DNA of 64,000 nt from Stutzerimonas stutzeri (GCF_009789555.1 NZ_CP046902.1:3178001-3242000); one strand, 5' to 3'; positions 53,363 through 62,495 are shown, counted from the stretch's first letter. Notes: generated by a model not told the origin, from the letters alone. Numbers and translations: made by a program.

Positions 53363-54148
53363 ATGACCTTCAATTCTTTTGGGCAACGCCTGGCGCCGTG
53401 GGCCCTGCCGGTCGTGCTGCTCGCCGCCTGGCAAGGCGCGGTGGCTTTCGGGCTGCTGTCTACGCGCATCCTGCCGGCGCCCAGTGCGGTACTGGCTGCC
53501 GGTTGGGAGCTGCTGCGCAGCGGTGAAATCTGGACGCACCTGGCCATCTCCGGCTGGCGTGCCGGAATCGGCTTTGCCATCGGCGGCGGTATTGGGTTGC
53601 TGCTGGGCTTTATCACCGGTCTGTCGCGTTGGGGCGAGCGGTTGTTGGACAGCAGTGTGCAGATGATCCGCAACGTGCCGCACCTTGCGCTGATTCCTCT
53701 GGTGATCCTGTGGTTTGGCATCGATGAGAGCGCGAAGATTTTCCTCGTCGCGCTGGGCACGCTGTTCCCCATCTACCTGAATACCTACCACGGCATCCGC
53801 AACGTCGACCCTGCGCTTGTGGAAATGGCGCGCAGCTATGGGCTGTCGGGCTTTGCGCTGTTCCGCCAGGTGATCCTGCCCGGCGCGCTGCCGTCAATTC
53901 TCGTGGGCGTGCGCTTCGCCCTCGGCTTCATGTGGCTGACTCTGATCGTCGCTGAAACCATCTCAGCCAACGCCGGCATCGGCTACCTGGCAATGAATGC
54001 GCGCGAGTTCCTGCAGACCGATGTGGTGGTACTGGCGATCCTGCTGTACGCGGTGCTCGGCAAGCTGGCCGACCTTGCCGCTCGCAGTCTGGAGCGTGCC
54101 TGGCTGCGTTGGCATCCGGCCTACCAGGCCAAGGCAGGTGCGCAATGA
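53363..54148 (+). CDS. ssuC: Sulfonate ABC transporter permease
   Basis: The start at 53363 gives 261 residues; the ATG at 53351 would add four. Six membrane helices are visible, and the cytoplasmic EAA loop reads EMARSYGLSGFALFRQVILPGALP near residue 158. This is the BPD permease fold that pairs as a dimer with SsuB. The stop codon overlaps the ssuB start as ATGA. Confidence 0.94.
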   Translation: MTFNSFGQRLAPWALPVVLLAAWQGAVAFGLLSTRILPAPSAVLAAGWELLRSGEIWTHLAISGWRAGIGFAIGGGIGLLLGFITGLSRWGERLLDSSVQMIRNVPHLALIPLVILWFGIDESAKIFLVALGTLFPIYLNTYHGIRNVDPALVEMARSYGLSGFALFRQVILPGALPSILVGVRFALGFMWLTLIVAETISANAGIGYLAMNAREFLQTDVVVLAILLYAVLGKLADLAARSLERAWLRWHPAYQAKAGAQ

Positions 54149-54945
54149 CCGCTTTGCACAGTATTAGCCAAGGTCTCGCACTCGGTATCGAAGGGCTCGC
54201 CAAATCATTCGCTCAACGCGAAGTGTTGAAAGGGATCGACCTGCGCATCCCGGCCGGCCAGTTCGTCGCCGTGGTTGGTCGTAGCGGCTGCGGCAAGAGC
54301 ACACTGCTGCGCCTGTTGGCGGGACTCGAACAGCCGAGTCGCGGTGCATTGACCGCTGGCAGCGCTCACCTCGAGAGCGTGCGCGACGATATTCGCCTGA
54401 TGTTTCAGGACGCTCGGCTGCTGCCGTGGAAGCGGGTGATCGATAACGTCGGCCTGGGTCTGAGCGGAGACTGGCGCCTGAAAGCTGCAGACGCGCTGGC
54501 AGCGGTTGGGCTGGCCGACCGTGCCAATGATTGGCCGGCGGCATTGTCCGGCGGGCAGAAACAGCGCGTCGCACTGGCTCGTGCGTTGATTCATCAACCA
54601 CGTTTGCTGTTACTCGATGAGCCACTCGGTGCGCTGGATGCGCTTACCCGCATCGAAATGCAGCAGATGATCGAACGTTTGTGGCAACGGCATGGTTTCA
54701 CCGTGCTGCTCGTCACCCACGATGTCAGCGAGGCAGTGGCAGTGGCAGACCGGGTCATCCTCATCGAAGAGGGGCGCATCGGCCTCGACCTCATCATTGA
54801 TATCCCCCATCCACGCAATCGAGGCGCGGCGGCCCTGGCAGTGCTGGAGGAACAGGTACTCAACCGCGTGCTCGCGCTGCCGGAGCCCCCGCCGCAAGCG
54901 GAGCCCGTTTCCCTCTTGCCCACGCAGTTGCGCTGGGCGCTCTGA
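54145..54945 (+). CDS. ssuB: Sulfonate ABC transporter ATPase
   Basis: The ATG at 54145 overlaps the ssuC stop and gives 266 residues. Walker A is GRSGCGKST near residue 46, the signature is LSGGQKQR near 133, Walker B is LLLLDEPLGALD, and the switch histidine is in VTHDVSEA. It powers sulfonate import with SsuC and SsuA. Coupled translation with ssuC is expected. Confidence 0.95.
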   Translation: MTALHSISQGLALGIEGLAKSFAQREVLKGIDLRIPAGQFVAVVGRSGCGKSTLLRLLAGLEQPSRGALTAGSAHLESVRDDIRLMFQDARLLPWKRVIDNVGLGLSGDWRLKAADALAAVGLADRANDWPAALSGGQKQRVALARALIHQPRLLLLDEPLGALDALTRIEMQQMIERLWQRHGFTVLLVTHDVSEAVAVADRVILIEEGRIGLDLIIDIPHPRNRGAAALAVLEEQVLNRVLALPEPPPQAEPVSLLPTQLRWAL

Positions 54946-54985
54946 TTCACGCTCGAACCCCCTCCCGATCGAAAGGAGCAACACC

Positions 54986-55201
54986 ATGACCATTAAAGCA
55001 ATCAACGTGCGCAATCAATTCAAAGGCACAATTCGGGAAATCGTTCACGGCGATGTCCTGTCGGAAATCGACGTACAGACCGCAGCCGGGATCGTCACAT
55101 CCGTGATCACCACGCGTTCCGTGAAGGAGCTTGAACTAGGTATCGGCAGCGAGGTTATCGCGTTCGTTAAATCCACGGAAGTTTCAATCGCCAAGTTGTA
55201 G
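54986..55201 (+). CDS. ssuF: Molbindin-like SsuF protein
   Basis: A 71-residue Mop/TOBE domain protein preceded by AAAGGAG: INVRNQFKGTIREIV, SEIDVQTAAGIVTSVIT and VIAFVKSTEVSIAKL follow the molybdate-binding fold. ssuF ends the ssu operon in Pseudomonas and is needed for sulfonate use there, although the molecule it binds is unsettled. No terminator is obvious in the next 240 bp, which hold no gene. Confidence 0.93.
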   Translation: MTIKAINVRNQFKGTIREIVHGDVLSEIDVQTAAGIVTSVITTRSVKELELGIGSEVIAFVKSTEVSIAKL

Positions 55202-55441
55202 AGCAAAGAACGCGGGCGCCTAGAGTGGCGCTTTCCAGCATTTTTACCGTGCGCCTCCGTCCGCTCTTGGCCGATTATCGATTTTCCAAACTGGACGCGC
55301 TTGCCGGGCCACGCTCGTATTGCATTGCAGGTCATGTCTACCGGCTTCAGATTTTCCTAAGCACTACCCGACGTAAATGCTGGTTTCGCTGCCTGGAGCG
55401 CAATGTGAAGCTTGGTCATCCGTAGACACAGAGTTTCAGCC

Positions 55442-55867
55442 ATGCCGACTCATACCCGCATCCGCATGTTCAACACCAAGCAGACCTACCCCAATCAAGC
55501 GCTGGACAACGACCTTTGCCAGGCCGTGCGTGCAGGCAACACGGTCTATGTACGCGGTCAGGTGGGCACCGACTTCGAGGGCAACCTTGTCGGGCTGGGT
55601 GACCCGAAAGCCCAGGCTGAGCAGGCGATGAAGAACGTCAAACAGTTACTCGAAGAAGCAGGCTCTGACCTGTCCCATATCGTCAAGACCACCACCTACA
55701 TCGTCGACCCCCGTTACCGCGAGCCCGTCTATCAGGAAGTCGGCAGATGGCTCAAGGGCGTATTTCCGATTTCTACCGGGCTGGTGATATCGGGGCTCGC
55801 CCAGCCGCAGTGGCTGATGGAAATCGATGTCATTGCCGTCATCCCCGACGATTGGCCCGTCGCCTGA
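55442..55867 (+). CDS. RidA-superfamily protein lacking the usual catalytic arginine
   Basis: The product is 141 residues from 55442 (AGAG site). The YjgF/RidA fold is clear from VRGQVGTDFEGNLVG, DPKAQAEQAMKNVKQLLEEAG and the C-terminal LMEIDVIAVIPD. Where RidA enzymes have an arginine in the ARS/RST segment, this protein reads PISTGLVISGLAQPQ, so imine deaminase activity is doubtful and a Rid4-7-like relative is more likely. It is the first gene of an operon that continues with an ABC ATPase 29 bp downstream, suggesting a role in catabolism of an imported nitrogenous or carbonyl compound. Confidence 0.85.
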   Translation: MPTHTRIRMFNTKQTYPNQALDNDLCQAVRAGNTVYVRGQVGTDFEGNLVGLGDPKAQAEQAMKNVKQLLEEAGSDLSHIVKTTTYIVDPRYREPVYQEVGRWLKGVFPISTGLVISGLAQPQWLMEIDVIAVIPDDWPVA

Positions 55868-55896
55868 TCCCAAGCCCATTCAATACCGGAGCGCCC

Positions 55897-57054
55897 ATGG
55901 CGACTGCACTGATCAAGCCTGTTTCCTCTACGTACGATACTGAAACATCAATGTCTTCCCGGACCTGTACCGCCGTTCAGCTGGACGGCGTATTGAAGCG
56001 CTTCGGTCATTCGATTGCACTGCAGAAGGTTTCACTCAAGATCCAGGAAGGCGAGTTCGTTACGCTGCTCGGGCCTTCGGGATGCGGCAAGACCACCCTG
56101 CTGAACCTGATGGCTGGATTCGCCGAAGCCGACAACGGCGAGATTTTCATCGATGGCCAGCTTGTTACCGAAACGCCGGCCTATCAAAGAGAAATCGGCA
56201 TTGTTTTCCAGAACTACGCACTTTTCCCCCACATGAACGTGGCAAAGAATGTGGGATACGGTTTGCGCATGCGCGGCGTTCCCAAGGCCGAAATCGCCGA
56301 GCGTGTAGAGCAGGCGCTGGCACTGGTAAAGCTGAGTGGATATGGCGAGCGAAAGCCTCGGGAGCTATCCGGCGGTCAGCAACAACGGGTTGCGCTGGCT
56401 CGCGCGTTGGTCATTCGCCCCAAGGTGCTCCTGCTCGACGAACCCTTCTCTGCACTGGACAAGAACCTTCGGCTCTCCATGCAGATCGAGCTCAAGGAAA
56501 TCCAGCGCAAGCTGGGCGTAACGACCGTCTTCGTTACCCATGACCAGAGCGAAGCCCTGAGTATGAGCGACCGCGTGGTGGTCATGTCCGCCGGCCATAT
56601 ACGGCAAATCGGCTCCCCGGACGCGATCTACCGCAACCCGGAAGATCCGTTTGTGGCCGGTTTCGTCGGCGACGCCAACATCCTGCCCGGTCGGTACCTG
56701 AGTCGGGACGAAAGCGCCTGCCTGGAGCTGGGAGACGCCAGGCTTCGCTTGCCTGCCAATCGAGTGCACGCTTCGGTCGGTTCGCGCCTGGACGTGTACG
56801 TGCGTCCGGAAAACATTCGTCTGGTGGCATTGGGAAACGGGCAATTGCTCACCGGGACGGTGGTCAACCATGTCTTCCAAGGCGACCACGTCGACATTCA
56901 TTTGGACGTTCCCGCCTTGGGCCAGGCCCGTCTGTTCGTGCGCCAGTCCGGCCTCGACGCACTGACTCGCTGGCCGGTCGGTGCAGTAGCAGGACTGGCT
57001 TTCGATGACGAGGGCGTTTGTGCCTTCGCCGCCGACACTCAGTCGGCCCGTTGA
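55897..57054 (+). CDS. PotA/FbpC-type ABC transporter ATPase
   Basis: From the ATG at 55897 (GGAG site) the protein is 385 residues. The ATPase domain starts near residue 28 with VQLDGVLKRFG; Walker A is GPSGCGKTT, the signature LSGGQQQR and Walker B LLLDEPFSALD. The last 110 residues form a TOBE-type regulatory domain (DVYVRPENIRLV, GTVVNHVFQGDHVDIHL). Its partners are not adjacent: the binding protein and permeases of matching type begin 4.4 kb downstream beyond a LysR gene. It is therefore assigned to that split system. Polyamines, iron or an organic acid are all possible cargoes. Confidence 0.93.
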   Translation: MATALIKPVSSTYDTETSMSSRTCTAVQLDGVLKRFGHSIALQKVSLKIQEGEFVTLLGPSGCGKTTLLNLMAGFAEADNGEIFIDGQLVTETPAYQREIGIVFQNYALFPHMNVAKNVGYGLRMRGVPKAEIAERVEQALALVKLSGYGERKPRELSGGQQQRVALARALVIRPKVLLLDEPFSALDKNLRLSMQIELKEIQRKLGVTTVFVTHDQSEALSMSDRVVVMSAGHIRQIGSPDAIYRNPEDPFVAGFVGDANILPGRYLSRDESACLELGDARLRLPANRVHASVGSRLDVYVRPENIRLVALGNGQLLTGTVVNHVFQGDHVDIHLDVPALGQARLFVRQSGLDALTRWPVGAVAGLAFDDEGVCAFAADTQSAR

Positions 57055-57067
57055 ATCGGAGTATGTG

Positions 57068-58072
57068 ATGACCCTGCGCCCTGAAACGATGAATACCGTG
57101 ATTGCCCGCCAGCCGGGCGGCCCCGAAGTGCTGGAATGCGTACCGCGCGCGCTGCCCGATGCAGGGCCCGGAGAGGTGCTGATTCGAGTGGCAGCGGCGG
57201 GCGTCAATCGCCCGGACCTGATGCAGCGGAGCGGCGCACCGCTGCCGCCTGACACCACCGATGTTCTTGGTCTGGAAGCCGCCGGAACCGTGATTGCCGT
57301 CGGCAACGGCGTGAGCGATATCGCTCCAGGCGACCGGGTCATGGCCCTGCTTAATGGCGGCGGCTACGCCGAATATTGCATCGCGACGGCCGCGCATTGC
57401 CTGCCCGTGCCGGCAAACCTGCCACTCGAAGAGGCTGCAGGTGTACCGGAAGCAGCGTTCACGGTCTGGCACAACCTGTTCGAGCTCGGCCGCTTGCAAG
57501 CCGGAGAGTACGTGCTGATCCACGGCGCTGCCAGCGGAGTCGGCACCTTTGCCATTCAATGCGCCCACGCCGCCGGCGCCAGGGTTATCGCGACGGCTGG
57601 CGGTGCGCACAAGGTTGCAGCGCTGAGAACACTAGGGGTATGGCGTGCGATCGACCGGCACGAAGAAGATTTCGTGGACGTGATTGCCGATTGCACGCAA
57701 GGACGCGGTGTGGATGTCGTGCTCGACAATGTGGGGGGCGCTTATGTGGCACGTAATCTGGCAGCCATGGCCCCGGGAGGCCGCCATGTCAGCCTGTCGT
57801 TCATGCAGGGGCCGAAAATCGAACTGGATTTGCAAACGCTGATGCGCAAGAGCCTAAGCTTGACTTCCTCGACGTTGCGCCCCAAAAGCAGCGAAGAAAA
57901 AGCGCGTCTGGCGATCGCTATCCGCGGGCAACTGCTGCCGTGGCTCGCAACGGGGGATGTACGGCCGCTGATCCATGCACGGTTGCCGCTGGATCAGGCC
58001 GCGCAAGCCCATCGCATCCTGGAAGCGAACCAGAACATCGGCAAGGTGCTGCTCACCATCAGCACGCAATAA
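57068..58072 (+). CDS. NAD(P)H:quinone oxidoreductase-like MDR enzyme
   Basis: The 334-residue product is a zinc-free medium-chain reductase: AAAGVNRPDLMQRSGAPLPP near residue 44, GLEAAGTVIAVG, and the NADPH motif GAASGVGTFAIQCAHAAG near residue 155. Members reduce quinones or activated double bonds. It follows the ABC ATPase gene by 13 bp and precedes a GST gene, all in one operon. The substrate is unknown; a role in processing the imported compound is inferred. Confidence 0.9.
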   Translation: MTLRPETMNTVIARQPGGPEVLECVPRALPDAGPGEVLIRVAAAGVNRPDLMQRSGAPLPPDTTDVLGLEAAGTVIAVGNGVSDIAPGDRVMALLNGGGYAEYCIATAAHCLPVPANLPLEEAAGVPEAAFTVWHNLFELGRLQAGEYVLIHGAASGVGTFAIQCAHAAGARVIATAGGAHKVAALRTLGVWRAIDRHEEDFVDVIADCTQGRGVDVVLDNVGGAYVARNLAAMAPGGRHVSLSFMQGPKIELDLQTLMRKSLSLTSSTLRPKSSEEKARLAIAIRGQLLPWLATGDVRPLIHARLPLDQAAQAHRILEANQNIGKVLLTISTQ

Positions 58073-58120
58073 CACGCCAGCCGCCGCGTCGCTCAGCGAT
58101 GCGCGCCCAGAGGAGTCCTT

Positions 58121-58732
58121 ATGTTCAAGCTGTACTACGCCTCGACCTCGCCCTATGTCCGCAAGGTGATGGTCACCGCACATGTGCTTGGGCTGGCTGA
58201 TCGGATCGAGAAACTCGACTCGGCAGCCCACCCGGTACAACGCGATGAGCGCATTGCGCGGTTCAATCCACTGGCCAAGGTACCGGCCCTACAGACTCCT
58301 GAAGGCCTGTCGCTCTACGACAGCCGGGTGATTTGCGAGTACCTGAATGAGTTTGCCGGGGGCACGCTGTTCCCCTCTGGCGGCGAGCGCTGGATCAGCC
58401 TTACCCGTCAAGCCCTGGGGGATGGCCTGCTCGACGCGGCATTGCTGGCGCGCTACGAAACTCATGCACGGCCGCCCGAAAAACGATGGGACGCCTGGAC
58501 CTCCTCGCAGCTCACCAAGGTTCAGGCTGCGCTGGCAGAAATCGAAACCCAAGCGCCGGGATTCAGCCGCAGCCCCGATGACATCGGCCTGATTGCCATT
58601 GGCTGTGGCCTTGGTTATCTGGACTTTCGCTTCGCCGATCTGGACTGGCGCGCCCCCCATCCAATCACTGCAGCGTGGTTCGCAGCATTCGATCAACACC
58701 CCGCCATGCTCGCCACCCGACCGGTAGCCTGA
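58121..58732 (+). CDS. Glutathione S-transferase family protein
   Basis: The 203-residue protein has a thioredoxin-like N-terminal domain (FKLYYASTSPYVRKVMVTAHVLGL, with a serine at the catalytic position), the GSH-binding LYDSRVICEYLNEF near residue 65, and an all-helical C-terminal domain. The NPLAKVPALQ segment holds the cis-proline. GSTs in catabolic operons often perform isomerisation, dehalogenation or ring-opening steps; none can be assigned here. It ends 12 bp before the AroQ-like gene. Confidence 0.9.
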   Translation: MFKLYYASTSPYVRKVMVTAHVLGLADRIEKLDSAAHPVQRDERIARFNPLAKVPALQTPEGLSLYDSRVICEYLNEFAGGTLFPSGGERWISLTRQALGDGLLDAALLARYETHARPPEKRWDAWTSSQLTKVQAALAEIETQAPGFSRSPDDIGLIAIGCGLGYLDFRFADLDWRAPHPITAAWFAAFDQHPAMLATRPVA

Positions 58733-58744
58733 CCAGGAGCCCCC

Positions 58745-59191
58745 ATGCCGTATACCGTATTCTTCCTGAACGGTCCGAACGCAAACCTTTACGGACTGGA
58801 CAAGAACGGCACCTATGGCAGCGAAAGCTTTGCCACCATCGAGCAACGTTGCCAGCGTCATGCCGCCGAGCTGGGCCTGACGCTCGAGTTTCGCCAGAGC
58901 AACCATGAGGGCGTGCTGGTCGACTGGATTCAGGAAGCCCGTCTGAACGCCGATGCCATCATCATCAACGCCGCCGGGCTGACCTACAGTTCCGTGCCGA
59001 TTCTGGATGCGCTGCTGGCCTTCGACGGACCGATCATCGAGGCGCACATGAGCAACATCTGGAAGCGTGAAAGCTTCCGCCATCACTCTTACGTATCGAA
59101 GGCGGCCACTGGCGTCATCGCGGGGCTGGGCGCGATGGGCTATCGCCTGGCGCTGACGGCGGTTACTGAATTGCTGGAGGCTCGAGCATGA
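58745..59191 (+). CDS. AroQ-like (type II dehydroquinase fold) protein with altered active site
   Basis: The 148-residue length and fold match type II 3-dehydroquinate dehydratase: FLNGPNANLYG at the N-terminus, EAHMSNIWKRESFRHHSYVS near residues 100-119 with the catalytic histidine and two arginines. Two positions differ. The lid that normally reads G-x-R-E-P before the catalytic tyrosine reads LDKNGTYG, so the lid arginine is missing. The T-H-T/S segment after IIN reads GLTYSS, so that histidine is tyrosine. A different substrate than dehydroquinate is plausible. It overlaps the next gene by four bases. Confidence 0.88.
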   Translation: MPYTVFFLNGPNANLYGLDKNGTYGSESFATIEQRCQRHAAELGLTLEFRQSNHEGVLVDWIQEARLNADAIIINAAGLTYSSVPILDALLAFDGPIIEAHMSNIWKRESFRHHSYVSKAATGVIAGLGAMGYRLALTAVTELLEARA

Positions 59192-60120
59192 CTCCGACAT
59201 TGGTGTTCTACAGCCAATTCGACAGCTTCGAAGAGTGGCAGGCGCTGCTTTCCCCCCTGCTACCTACCCTGAGGTTTTGTCAGGAGCAGGACATCGACGA
59301 CCCGGACCAGGTGCTCTATGCGCTGGCCTGGAAGCCGCCCCAAGGGTTCTTCGCACGCTACCGCAACCTCCGGTTGCTGGTAAACCTGGGGGCTGGCGTG
59401 GACTCGCTGGTCGGCCGGGACGACCTACCCGACATCCCCATTACCCGTTTATCGGACCCGAACATGGGCCGCATGATGGCGAGCTATGTCCTGTTCGCCG
59501 TGCTGCGCTATGCCCGGGACATTCCAGCCTTCGAACGCGCCCAGCGCGAGCGGCGCTGGCATTATCTGCATCCGCGGCTACCGGAAACCATGCGTGTGGG
59601 TGTGCTGGGCCTGGGCGAGCTAGGCGCTTATGCGGCAGCGGAACTGGTTCGGCAGGGATTTGACGTGCGCGGCTGGTCGCGCTCCGCCAAACAGCTCGAC
59701 GGCGTCACCTGCTGCAGTGGGATGGACAGCCTGGACCGCTTCATCGCCAGCAGCGACATCCTGGTCGTGATGCTTCCGCTGACCCAGGAAACCCGCGGCC
59801 TGTTGACGGCCGAACGACTGGCACTGATGCCGGCGGGCAGCTGCTTCATCAACGTTTCGCGCGGCGCCGTGGTCGATCAGCAGGCGCTGACCGAAGCGCT
59901 GACCAGCGGACGAATTGCCGAGGCCACGCTGGATGTCTTCGATCGCGAGCCCCTGCCACCGGAAGATCCGCTATGGGGCCTGGACAATGTACTGATCACG
60001 CCGCATCTGGCGTCGGTGGCGATTCCTGACTCGGCGGCGAGACAGATCGCCGATAACATCGAGCGCCTGCAACGCGGCGAAACCGTCCTGCACCAGATCG
60101 ACCCTGCACGCGGTTACTGA
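59188..60120 (+). CDS. GhrA-like 2-hydroxyacid dehydrogenase
   Basis: The 310-residue product has GVLGLGELGAYAAAELV as NAD(P) motif near residue 140, the substrate arginine in INVSRGAVVDQ, the glutamate in VFDREPLP and the catalytic histidine in LITPHLASVA. The N-terminal LAWKPPQGFFARYRNLRLLVNLGAGVD is typical of glyoxylate/hydroxypyruvate reductase A. It starts inside the AroQ-like gene (ATGACTCC overlap), so the two are translationally coupled and probably act in sequence. Its stop is five bases from the end of the convergent LysR gene. Confidence 0.92.
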   Translation: MTPTLVFYSQFDSFEEWQALLSPLLPTLRFCQEQDIDDPDQVLYALAWKPPQGFFARYRNLRLLVNLGAGVDSLVGRDDLPDIPITRLSDPNMGRMMASYVLFAVLRYARDIPAFERAQRERRWHYLHPRLPETMRVGVLGLGELGAYAAAELVRQGFDVRGWSRSAKQLDGVTCCSGMDSLDRFIASSDILVVMLPLTQETRGLLTAERLALMPAGSCFINVSRGAVVDQQALTEALTSGRIAEATLDVFDREPLPPEDPLWGLDNVLITPHLASVAIPDSAARQIADNIERLQRGETVLHQIDPARGY

Positions 60121-60124
60121 GGCA

Positions 60125-61099
60125 TCACACGACACCCCTGAGTACCCGCACCGAGTACGGATCGAAAAAGCTCGGGGCCGCCATGCCGGGAATGTACTGA
60201 TCGGAGACGAACATCCGGCAACGCTCGGCAAAGGCACTGACGACGCGCGACAGCTGCGCATTTCTCGCCACCGCGTAGCCCAGCCGCATTGGGCGGTGCT
60301 CCCCGGCCAGACGAACGCGGATCAGGCGTTTGCCGTCCTGCGACAGGTTGGCCTTGGGTCGGACGTTCACGATGCTATAGCCGACCCCGTTGGCGACCAT
60401 GGCACGGACCACTTCGAGGTTGCTCGACCGCATCACGATATTTGGCGTGACCCCAGCCGGCATGAACAGGCTGAGGAAGTACTCACGACTCCAGGGGATA
60501 TCCAGCAAGACCATCGGATGGGTCTCAAGATCGTTCAGCGTGACCGCCGACAGGTTCGCCAGCGGGTGGTGCTCACTGACCATGACGTAGGGCGGCAGTT
60601 GCGCCAGCGCGTGGAATTCAATGTCGTCGCTGGCAACCAGATCATAGGTCAAGGCGATGTCGATGTCGGCGCTACGCAGCTTGCCCAGCAACTGCTCGTG
60701 GTGGCCCTCGAACTGGGTGATCCGCACCCCGGGGAAGGCCCGTCCGAAGCCAAATACCAGCTCGGGCGTAAGCATCGGTGCCAGCGATTCCAGACAGCCC
60801 ACTCGCAGCGGCCCGCGAACGGTATTCAACGATTCAGACGCAATGGTGTAGAGGTTGCTCATCTGATCGAGGATCAGCTTGGCTTCCTTCATCACTTCAC
60901 GCCCGATCGCCGTCAGCGACACACCTTGGGCATGGTGCCGAACGAACAATTGCACGCCCAGCTCGGATTCGATGTGGCTGATTGCCGCCGAGATCGACGG
61001 CGACGACACATGAAGACGCTCCGAGGCTCCCAGGAGGCTACCGGCCTCACCTGAAGCAACAAAGTACTCCAGCTGCCGCTGTGTGATTCGACTAAGCAT
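60125..61099 (-). CDS. LysR-family regulator of the split ABC/catabolic cluster
   Basis: From the ATG at 61099 (AGAG site) the product is 324 residues. The N-terminal winged helix (ITQRQLEYFVASGEAGSL, RLHVSSPSISAAISHIESE) and the effector domain beginning near residue 95 (GPLRVGCLESLAPMLTP) are typical of LysR. It is divergent from the binding-protein gene and converges on the catabolic operon, so it could control both. A perfect inverted repeat at 61291-61308 in the divergent gap is a candidate site. Confidence 0.92.
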   Translation of the reverse strand: MLSRITQRQLEYFVASGEAGSLLGASERLHVSSPSISAAISHIESELGVQLFVRHHAQGVSLTAIGREVMKEAKLILDQMSNLYTIASESLNTVRGPLRVGCLESLAPMLTPELVFGFGRAFPGVRITQFEGHHEQLLGKLRSADIDIALTYDLVASDDIEFHALAQLPPYVMVSEHHPLANLSAVTLNDLETHPMVLLDIPWSREYFLSLFMPAGVTPNIVMRSSNLEVVRAMVANGVGYSIVNVRPKANLSQDGKRLIRVRLAGEHRPMRLGYAVARNAQLSRVVSAFAERCRMFVSDQYIPGMAAPSFFDPYSVRVLRGVV

Positions 61100-61459
61100 A
61101 AGGACTCTCATTCATGACTGAGCTGGCCGAGAGAAGCCTCGGCCTCTATCGGTGATGCAAAGTCTGCGCCCGGTCATGTACAGGCGAACATCCGCGCATC
61201 ACCTGCCGACGCGATGCACTTCCCGGGCCGGTCTGCGAGCGTGGCAAACCGCGACCCAGGGCTGCATCGGAAATTCCTACGCAGCGGCATGGTAAAGGCT
61301 GTTTTACCGCAATCGCTGCCCAGCGCCATTATTGACCTATCGCGCCAGGCCTACTGATGCCCCATTTAGGGGCGGCGCGAACGCCCATTGATTCGAAAAG
61401 AAATCGCGGCGCGACATTCACAACGCTAGAACGCTCGCCCCATTCACTAGGAGCAAAAA
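61100..61459. promoter_or_regulatory. Divergent control region with GGTAAA inverted repeat
   Basis: 360 bp between lysR and the binding-protein gene contain no gene. GGTAAA-N6-TTTACC at 61291-61308 is a perfect inverted repeat 150 bp before the binding-protein ATG, a normal place for a LysR site. TTGACC at 61332-61337 may be a -35, but no good -10 follows. Confidence 0.5.
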
Positions 61460-62485
61460 ATGCGCAAAGCCATTGCCTTGACCGTGTTGAGTGCCAGCAT
61501 GCTGGTTACAGCGAACGCCAGTGCTGCTGACAAACTGGTTGTCAGTACCTGGGGCGGAAGCTTCCGCGACCTCATTGACGAAGCCATCGGCACTGAATTC
61601 ACCAAGCAGACCGGCGTCGAGGTCGAGTACGTGACAGGCGGTACCATCGATCGACTGAACAAGGCCAAGCTGGCGGGCACCGCCGAGACCGACCTGACGT
61701 TCACCACCTCTCACGTCGGCTGGCTTTACACCAATGACGGCCTGTTCGAAACGCTCGACATGAGCAAGATCCCCAATGCCAAGAATCTGGTCCAACAGGC
61801 GCAGCTGAGCCCAGGGCATATCGGGGTGTGGGGCTACGTCTACACGATTGGCTATCGCCCTGACATGGTGCCCGCCGGCGAAACCTTCGACAGCTGGAAC
61901 GACCTCTGGAAGCCCGAGCTGAAAGGTACCCTGGCGCTGCCGGACTTCGACCCCAGCCACATCATCGCCGTGTCCGCAGAGCTGTCCGATGCCGACGCCG
62001 GCACCTGGGAAAAAGGTCAGGACAAGCTGAAGGCCCTCCTCCCCAGCATCAAGTCCTACTACACCAACGACGCCAACAGTCAGCAGCTGATCGCCACTGG
62101 CGAGACGCCTGTTCAGGTGCTGCTGTCAATGAACGCATACCACATGATCAAGGAAGGCGTGGAGATCGAGCTGGCCATGCCCAGAGAGGGTGCCGTGCTC
62201 GGGGTCGATGCGATGGGCATCAACAAGGGCACCAAGCAGGCTGAGCTGGCCTACCAATTCATGAATATCGCCCTGTCGCCCGATGTGCAGGCGAAGATCG
62301 CCGAGATCAATCGAGGCAGCCCGGTGGTGACCAATGCCACGGTCGACCCCGAGATCGCCAAGCTCCCAGGGATGCTGACCACCGAGGCCCAGTGGGACGC
62401 CACCCTGAACATCGATCCCAAGCTGCGCGCCGAGAAAACAGCCGAATGGCGCAAGTGGTTCTCAGAAAACATCATGGCGCACTGA
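61460..62485 (+). CDS. PotD-like ABC transporter binding protein
   Basis: The 341-residue product, preceded by AGGAG, has a signal peptide ending ANASAADK. The mature start LVVSTWGGSFRDLIDEAIG and later WNDLWKPELKGTLALPDFDPS place it with spermidine/putrescine-type and related extracellular solute-binding proteins. AMGINKGTKQAELAYQFMN near residue 255 is also typical. Its ligand is not determined by sequence; related proteins bind polyamines, opines, phosphonates or organic acids. It heads a second operon with two permeases, and needs the ATPase encoded at 55897. Confidence 0.93.
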   Translation: MRKAIALTVLSASMLVTANASAADKLVVSTWGGSFRDLIDEAIGTEFTKQTGVEVEYVTGGTIDRLNKAKLAGTAETDLTFTTSHVGWLYTNDGLFETLDMSKIPNAKNLVQQAQLSPGHIGVWGYVYTIGYRPDMVPAGETFDSWNDLWKPELKGTLALPDFDPSHIIAVSAELSDADAGTWEKGQDKLKALLPSIKSYYTNDANSQQLIATGETPVQVLLSMNAYHMIKEGVEIELAMPREGAVLGVDAMGINKGTKQAELAYQFMNIALSPDVQAKIAEINRGSPVVTNATVDPEIAKLPGMLTTEAQWDATLNIDPKLRAEKTAEWRKWFSENIMAH

Positions 62486-62495
62486 TCGCCGGCAC

